Assembly (NCBI GenBank): GCA_002452855.1
Contig: DKFS01000009.1
Coordinates: 1 to 7,993 of the forward strand
Direction: 5' to 3'
From: Sulfurospirillum sp. UBA6790
GTDB lineage: Bacteria; Campylobacterota; Campylobacteria; Campylobacterales; Sulfurospirillaceae
Length of the DNA stretch: 7,993 nucleotides
Shown here: piece by piece, positions 4,787 to 7,993 of the stretch
How positions within the stretch are numbered: position 1 is the stretch's first letter
How the letters are laid out: the number at the start of each line of letters is the position of its first letter
Made by a program: the position numbers and the translations under genes
The notes under the pieces: generated by a model
Databases searched by the model: none
Told to the model about the DNA's origin: nothing
The model's input: the letters and a program-made list of their open reading frames with translations, nothing else

Positions 4787-5440
4787 CTATCTTCTAACGG
4801 TATATCCCATCCCTCTAACATTGACAATCAAGTCTTCTTTTAAAACATTTTTTAAGCGATTAATTTCGGCTCGAATAGTGGGTACATCGACTTCTATGTC
4901 ATCCCAGACATCATCCATAAACATTTCATAACTGCAAACAAGTCCTTTATTACGAGCTAAAAAATTGATGATTTTAAGTTGTCGTTTTGAAAGAACTTGG
5001 GGTTCGTTATTAAAATAGAGTGCCATTGTTTCTGAATTAAAACTATAACAAGAGGAGAGTCTTTTATGACGTACTGTCACAGTTTGCGGTTGCGTAATCT
5101 TATTGATTCGAAGTCCCAATTCTTTTAGGTGGAATGGTTTTTTAAGGTAGTCAAAACAGCCTAACTCAAAGGCATTGGAGATGTCTTCAATGTCAGTGAG
5201 TGCAGAGATAAAAATAACAGGAGCCATTTTTTTAATGGCATGCAGTTTTCGCACGATGCTTAAACCATCTACATTAGGAACATTGATATCTAAAATGAGA
5301 AGGTCAAAAAAGTTCTCTTGGAGTACATGTAAACAAACGTCTCCATCTCGTACGGGTGTGATAGCGTGTCCAATGGATGTTAAATACTGAGTGATAGCAC
5401 TATTCAGTAAAATATCATCCTCAAGCAGTAAAATTTTCAT
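4787..5440 (-). CDS. OmpR/PhoB-family two-component response regulator
   Basis: This 217-residue DNA-binding response regulator has a receiver domain (about 1-118) with the acidic pocket E7/D8/D9, phospho-acceptor D51 in LILDINVPNVDG, S79, Y98 and K101 in KKPF, so it should be phosphorylatable. A winged-helix domain occupies about 130-217, with LSKRQLKIINFLARNKG, a recognition-helix region around TIRAEINRLK, and the terminal wing VRGMGYTVRR. The start is ATG at 5440. An in-frame GTG at 5518 is rejected because it overlaps the -10 box. The ribosome binding site is modest (GAGA). No histidine kinase is present in the window, so the partner is encoded elsewhere or the regulator is an orphan. It lies 72 nt upstream of AOR on the same strand without a clear terminator between them. 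AOR control is the best contextual guess. Confidence 0.92.
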   Translation of the reverse strand: MKILLLEDDILLNSAITQYLTSIGHAITPVRDGDVCLHVLQENFFDLLILDINVPNVDGLSIVRKLHAIKKMAPVIFISALTDIEDISNAFELGCFDYLKKPFHLKELGLRINKITQPQTVTVRHKRLSSCYSFNSETMALYFNNEPQVLSKRQLKIINFLARNKGLVCSYEMFMDDVWDDIEVDVPTIRAEINRLKNVLKEDLIVNVRGMGYTVRR

Positions 5441-5461
5441 TGCTACGTTCTCGTCTATAAT

Positions 5462-5501
5462 GATAAATTTATCCTTGTTTTGTGAGTATAAAACCCCAAG
5501 G
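5462..5501 (-). other. Structured 5' leader of the response-regulator transcript
   Basis: The predicted leader of about 63 nt starts with a stem-loop. CCTT (minus strand, 5501-5498) pairs with AAGG (5476-5473), and GTTTT (5494-5490) pairs with AAAAC (5481-5477), with a 3-nt bulge and an 8-nt loop. A perfect 12-bp palindrome GATAAATTTATC (5462-5473) follows directly. Either could affect RNA stability or bind a regulator. It matches no riboswitch class that I recognise. Confidence 0.3.
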
Positions 5502-5509
5502 ACATAATT

Positions 5510-5538
5510 ATTATACACCGATTAAAACAGAGAGTCAA
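5510..5538 (-). promoter_or_regulatory. Near-consensus sigma-70 promoter of the response-regulator gene
   Basis: On the minus strand TTGACT (5538-5533) is separated by exactly 17 bp from TATAAT (5515-5510). This is close to the bacterial consensus and unusually complete for this kind of genome. The start would be near 5503. A run of nine T residues (5545-5537) runs into the -35 box and may act as an UP-like element. The regulator is therefore probably well expressed without an activator. Confidence 0.7.
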
Positions 5539-5554
5539 AAAAAAATGTTAAAAC

Positions 5555-5590
5555 AAAAATATGCTTTTTAGGCATATCTTTTTTTACACA
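5555..5590 (-). terminator. Bidirectional-looking intrinsic terminator after the glycosyltransferase gene
   Basis: ATATGC (5559-5564) pairs with GCATAT (5572-5577) across a 7-nt loop. T-runs flank it on both strands: TTTTTTT at 5579-5585 on the plus strand, and on the minus strand TTTT then G then TTTT just past the stem. It lies about 45 nt beyond the stop of the minus-strand glycosyltransferase gene and upstream of the regulator promoter, so it most likely insulates the two units. The stem is short and AT-rich. Confidence 0.6.
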
Positions 5591-5620
5591 CTTTTCCTAA
5601 AGAAGGAGTGGAAAAGACCA

Positions 5621-7993
5621 CTACTTCTTAGGTTTGAGAGATTGAAGTTCGATGATACGCAGGATAATAGCAGAGTAATAAGGGATACTCTGAATTAAAA
5701 GAGTGAAGGCAAAAACATAAATTTCTGTAATACGTGTGAAGTTTGTAAAATACAATGCAAAGAACGAAAGCGTTAAAAGTCCCGCCAAAATCATCTCATG
5801 GCGAATAGGGTTTTTATTGACCTTTTTGGTGTTACCGCCTTTTTCAGTACGTTTAAAAGGTAACCCGTCTTTGACAAAACCATCGTATACGGCTTTAAAA
5901 ATAACCAACTGCAAACTCATAGATGCAATGGCACTTAAAACAGTCTCTTTGATACCCATTTTAACACGGGTATGGTATAAAATGAACGCATGCAAGATAT
6001 TGACCAAGAACGCAACTACAATTGGCAATGTCAAGGGAAGCGTTGGAATAGTTACCCCTACAAAAATAATAAACGGCACCCAAAAAATATTTAAAAAAGC
6101 TGTCATCGCGCCAAAGGCATCGGAAAGCCAGAAGAACCAGCCTGCCACAAAGTGATATTTTTGGTATCGGGTGAGCGTTGTGGATGAAGGCATAAAATGG
6201 CGCCAGTGACGTTTGAGAATCTGAATCGCCCCATACGCCCAGCGATGGCGTTGTGTTCGAAATGCTTCTACCGTATCGGGTAACAACCCCCATCCATAAC
6301 GTCGGTTGGTATAATGCGCCGTATAACCCGCTTCAAATAAACGAAGCCCCAGTTCAGAATCTTCAACAATTGTGTACGTCGTCCAATCACCGACTTCATG
6401 CATCGCAGAAAGACGGGTCATGAGCATCGTTCCGTGTGCAACAATGGCATTTTCTTCATTGCGTTCAACCATGCCGATATCGAAAAAGCCTGCATATTCT
6501 GCATTCATGGCTTGCTTAATTAAAGACTCATTGCCATCACGGTGATCTTGAGGTGCTTGTACAAGAGCGACTTTTGGGTCATCAAAAAGCGGCACAAGAT
6601 CAATCAGCCAATCTTCACTGACCACATAATCCGCATCAATGACCGCTAAAATTTCTGCTTTTTCATTGGTAAATTTAAGGGCTTCATTGAGTGCGCCTGC
6701 TTTAAAACCTTTACATGTAATGTTTAAAAAGATAAATTTATCACCCAATTTGGCACAGTGCTCTTCAATCGGCTTCCAATAAAACTCTTCAGGAGTGTTG
6801 TTAATAACGACTAAGACTTCATAATTGGTGTACTTCATTTTTGAGAGTGCATCGAGTGTTTCAATCAAAACATGCGGTTGCTCTTTGTAGGCTGGCACGT
6901 GAATGGAGACAAAAGGAGCGTGTTCTAATTTAAGATGCAATGGCGCAAGACGAGCAGGTGCAATGCCAAGGGTACATTTAAAAAGCTCGTTAATTTTTGC
7001 CAATGTAATAATGACCAGCGGAATCATCAAAATGATACCCATAACCCACATAACCCACATACCAAAGTTCATATAGTAGATAAATGGGTATGTTGCTGCC
7101 ATTGCGATACCAAAACCCATGGCTTGTGCTGCTGCGGCATAGGTCATAGAGTGTGCGAGATTGACGCGTTGATTACGTAAACCAAAGTAGGTCAAAAGAA
7201 TTCCAAAAAAGACAGATGCCGCCATTTGGTATCGCCATAATGGATTGACAATGGTTTGCTTAATAAAATGAAATTTCGGTTGTTTGTTGGTATCGAAAAG
7301 TCCCCAATAAGGACCTACGCTACCTTCATGAACCCCTTTCCACGGTTGATCAAATGCTTCAACAATGTTATAGCTCCATTTTTCTTGCTTTGCCATCTCT
7401 AAAAAGCCCGTAATTGCCGCAATTTGATTGCTGAGTGTGGCTTCAGCTTTTTCATTGTTGTACCCACTACTTGGCCAACCAAACTCCCCGATGGTAATGG
7501 GCTTTCTTGGATACATTTTAGCAATAGCATCGTACTTTTCTTTCGTAAATGCCAATGTTTTTTCAATAGGAATTTTTTCCCAATACGGAAGAATATGCAC
7601 ACAAATAAAATCAACGTGTTTGGCGAGTTCTTTGTTGGTCAGCCAAACGTGCTGAACTTCAGCGGTGGTAACAGGAATACGTGTTCGCTTGGAAACTCTA
7701 TCGATATACTCCATCAATTCTTCAGGTGTTAAATCCGCACGAAGTAAAACCTCATTGCCTACAATGATAGAAGAAATTTTTGGATAATACAGTTTTGTGA
7801 GTTCAAAGAGTGTTTCTATTTCTGACTCATTGGCACTCTTATCGGTTGAGAGCCATAATCCTACATCAACTTTGAGCTTGGTGTCTTTAATGTTTTCCAA
7901 AACTCTTTGGGCGTCAGCAATAGCATATGTTCTGACTTTACGAGAGATACTCGCAATGATTTTCATATCTTGTTCAATCTCTTGGTTGCTTTT
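5621..7993 (-). CDS. GH17-GT2 fusion, NdvB-like membrane beta-glucan synthase (5' end outside the window)
   Basis: The frame stays open to the right edge, nine codons upstream of the ATG at 7966. That ATG is probably internal, because the GH17 fold is already under way (IEQD, then RTYA). Numbering is from this Met. Residues 1-235 are a GH17 (beta-1,3-glucanase-like) domain with both catalytic glutamates, E72 in VGNEV and E161 in IGEFGWPS. Membrane helices follow (about 247-322), then a processive GT2 domain (about 350-590) with DAD (444-446), the ED of VEDSELG (535-536) and QRHRW (572-576). Then come FKRTEKGG (704-711) and further helices to residue 781. The architecture resembles Pseudomonas NdvB, which makes beta-1,3-linked glucans. 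It probably polymerises a beta-glucan from UDP-glucose at the inner membrane and remodels it outside. No PilZ domain is visible. The glucan product is inferred. Confidence 0.88.
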   Translation of the reverse strand, partial: KSNQEIEQDMKIIASISRKVRTYAIADAQRVLENIKDTKLKVDVGLWLSTDKSANESEIETLFELTKLYYPKISSIIVGNEVLLRADLTPEELMEYIDRVSKRTRIPVTTAEVQHVWLTNKELAKHVDFICVHILPYWEKIPIEKTLAFTKEKYDAIAKMYPRKPITIGEFGWPSSGYNNEKAEATLSNQIAAITGFLEMAKQEKWSYNIVEAFDQPWKGVHEGSVGPYWGLFDTNKQPKFHFIKQTIVNPLWRYQMAASVFFGILLTYFGLRNQRVNLAHSMTYAAAAQAMGFGIAMAATYPFIYYMNFGMWVMWVMGIILMIPLVIITLAKINELFKCTLGIAPARLAPLHLKLEHAPFVSIHVPAYKEQPHVLIETLDALSKMKYTNYEVLVVINNTPEEFYWKPIEEHCAKLGDKFIFLNITCKGFKAGALNEALKFTNEKAEILAVIDADYVVSEDWLIDLVPLFDDPKVALVQAPQDHRDGNESLIKQAMNAEYAGFFDIGMVERNEENAIVAHGTMLMTRLSAMHEVGDWTTYTIVEDSELGLRLFEAGYTAHYTNRRYGWGLLPDTVEAFRTQRHRWAYGAIQILKRHWRHFMPSSTTLTRYQKYHFVAGWFFWLSDAFGAMTAFLNIFWVPFIIFVGVTIPTLPLTLPIVVAFLVNILHAFILYHTRVKMGIKETVLSAIASMSLQLVIFKAVYDGFVKDGLPFKRTEKGGNTKKVNKNPIRHEMILAGLLTLSFFALYFTNFTRITEIYVFAFTLLIQSIPYYSAIILRIIELQSLKPKK

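Noticed and set aside
5441..5518. N-terminal extension of the response regulator from GTG 5518
   Set aside because: The GTG abuts the TATAAT -10 box, and receiver domains normally start right at MKILLLEDD.
5591..5622. Alternative hairpins just past the glycosyltransferase stop (CTTTTCC/GGAAAAG and AGTGG/CCACT)
   Set aside because: They are mutually exclusive, short, and lack a following T-run; the stem at 5559-5577 is the better terminator.
5736..6155. 139-residue plus-strand open frame
   Set aside because: It is antisense to the conserved C-terminal membrane region of the GT2 protein, and its composition fits a shadow frame.
1..7993. CRISPR array, tRNA, rRNA, insertion sequence or integrase
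   Set aside because: I saw no spaced identical repeats, cloverleaf-like sequence, transposase or integrase motif, or terminal repeats in the window.

Overview
The window is about 8 kb of AT-rich chromosomal DNA with compact minus-strand gene clusters and good AAGGAG-type ribosome binding sites. The protein set suggests an anaerobic or microaerophilic Campylobacterota bacterium, possibly Sulfurospirillum-like. It includes a tungsten-type aldehyde:ferredoxin oxidoreductase (AOR), sulfur-carrier proteins, an OmpR-type regulator and a GH17-GT2 glucan synthase. The genus is an inference from gene content, not a search result. I see no insertion sequence, CRISPR array, tRNA, rRNA or phage gene.

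Layout, left to right. Positions 1-106 are non-coding and hold a perfect 10+3+10 bp inverted repeat. A small CxxC protein (107-322, minus) follows. Then comes a two-gene minus-strand unit: a membrane GGDEF diguanylate cyclase (392-1609) downstream of a ThiF/MoeB/HesA-family E1-like adenylyltransferase (1634-2428). A MoaD/ThiS-like gene (2479-2754) is the only plus-strand gene. It is divergent from the E1-like gene and convergent with a second MoaD/ThiS-like gene (2751-2978, minus), and the two stop codons share bases of one TTAA. That second gene overlaps the end of the AOR gene (2978-4714, minus). Upstream of AOR on the same strand is an OmpR/PhoB-type response regulator (4787-5440). A terminator separates this block from a GH17-GT2 membrane glycosyltransferase (5621 to the right edge), which is cut by the window end.

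How the genes may work together. AOR needs a tungsten-bispyranopterin cofactor, whose dithiolene sulfurs come from a MoaD-type carrier with a C-terminal Gly-Gly that is adenylated by an E1-like enzyme. The window holds AOR, a GGG-ending carrier and an E1-like protein, so a dedicated cofactor-sulfuration module is a reasonable inference. The second carrier-like protein is odd: its Gly-Gly position reads Pro-Gly and is followed by an 11-residue tail.

The main regulatory signal is in front of AOR. An exact 9-bp sequence is repeated with an 11-bp period and sits where a -35 box would be. That is the architecture used by OmpR/PhoB activators, and such a regulator is encoded immediately upstream. 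The regulator itself has a near-consensus TTGACT-N17-TATAAT promoter. The diguanylate cyclase and the beta-glucan synthase could both belong to surface or biofilm biology, but nothing in the sequence links them directly.
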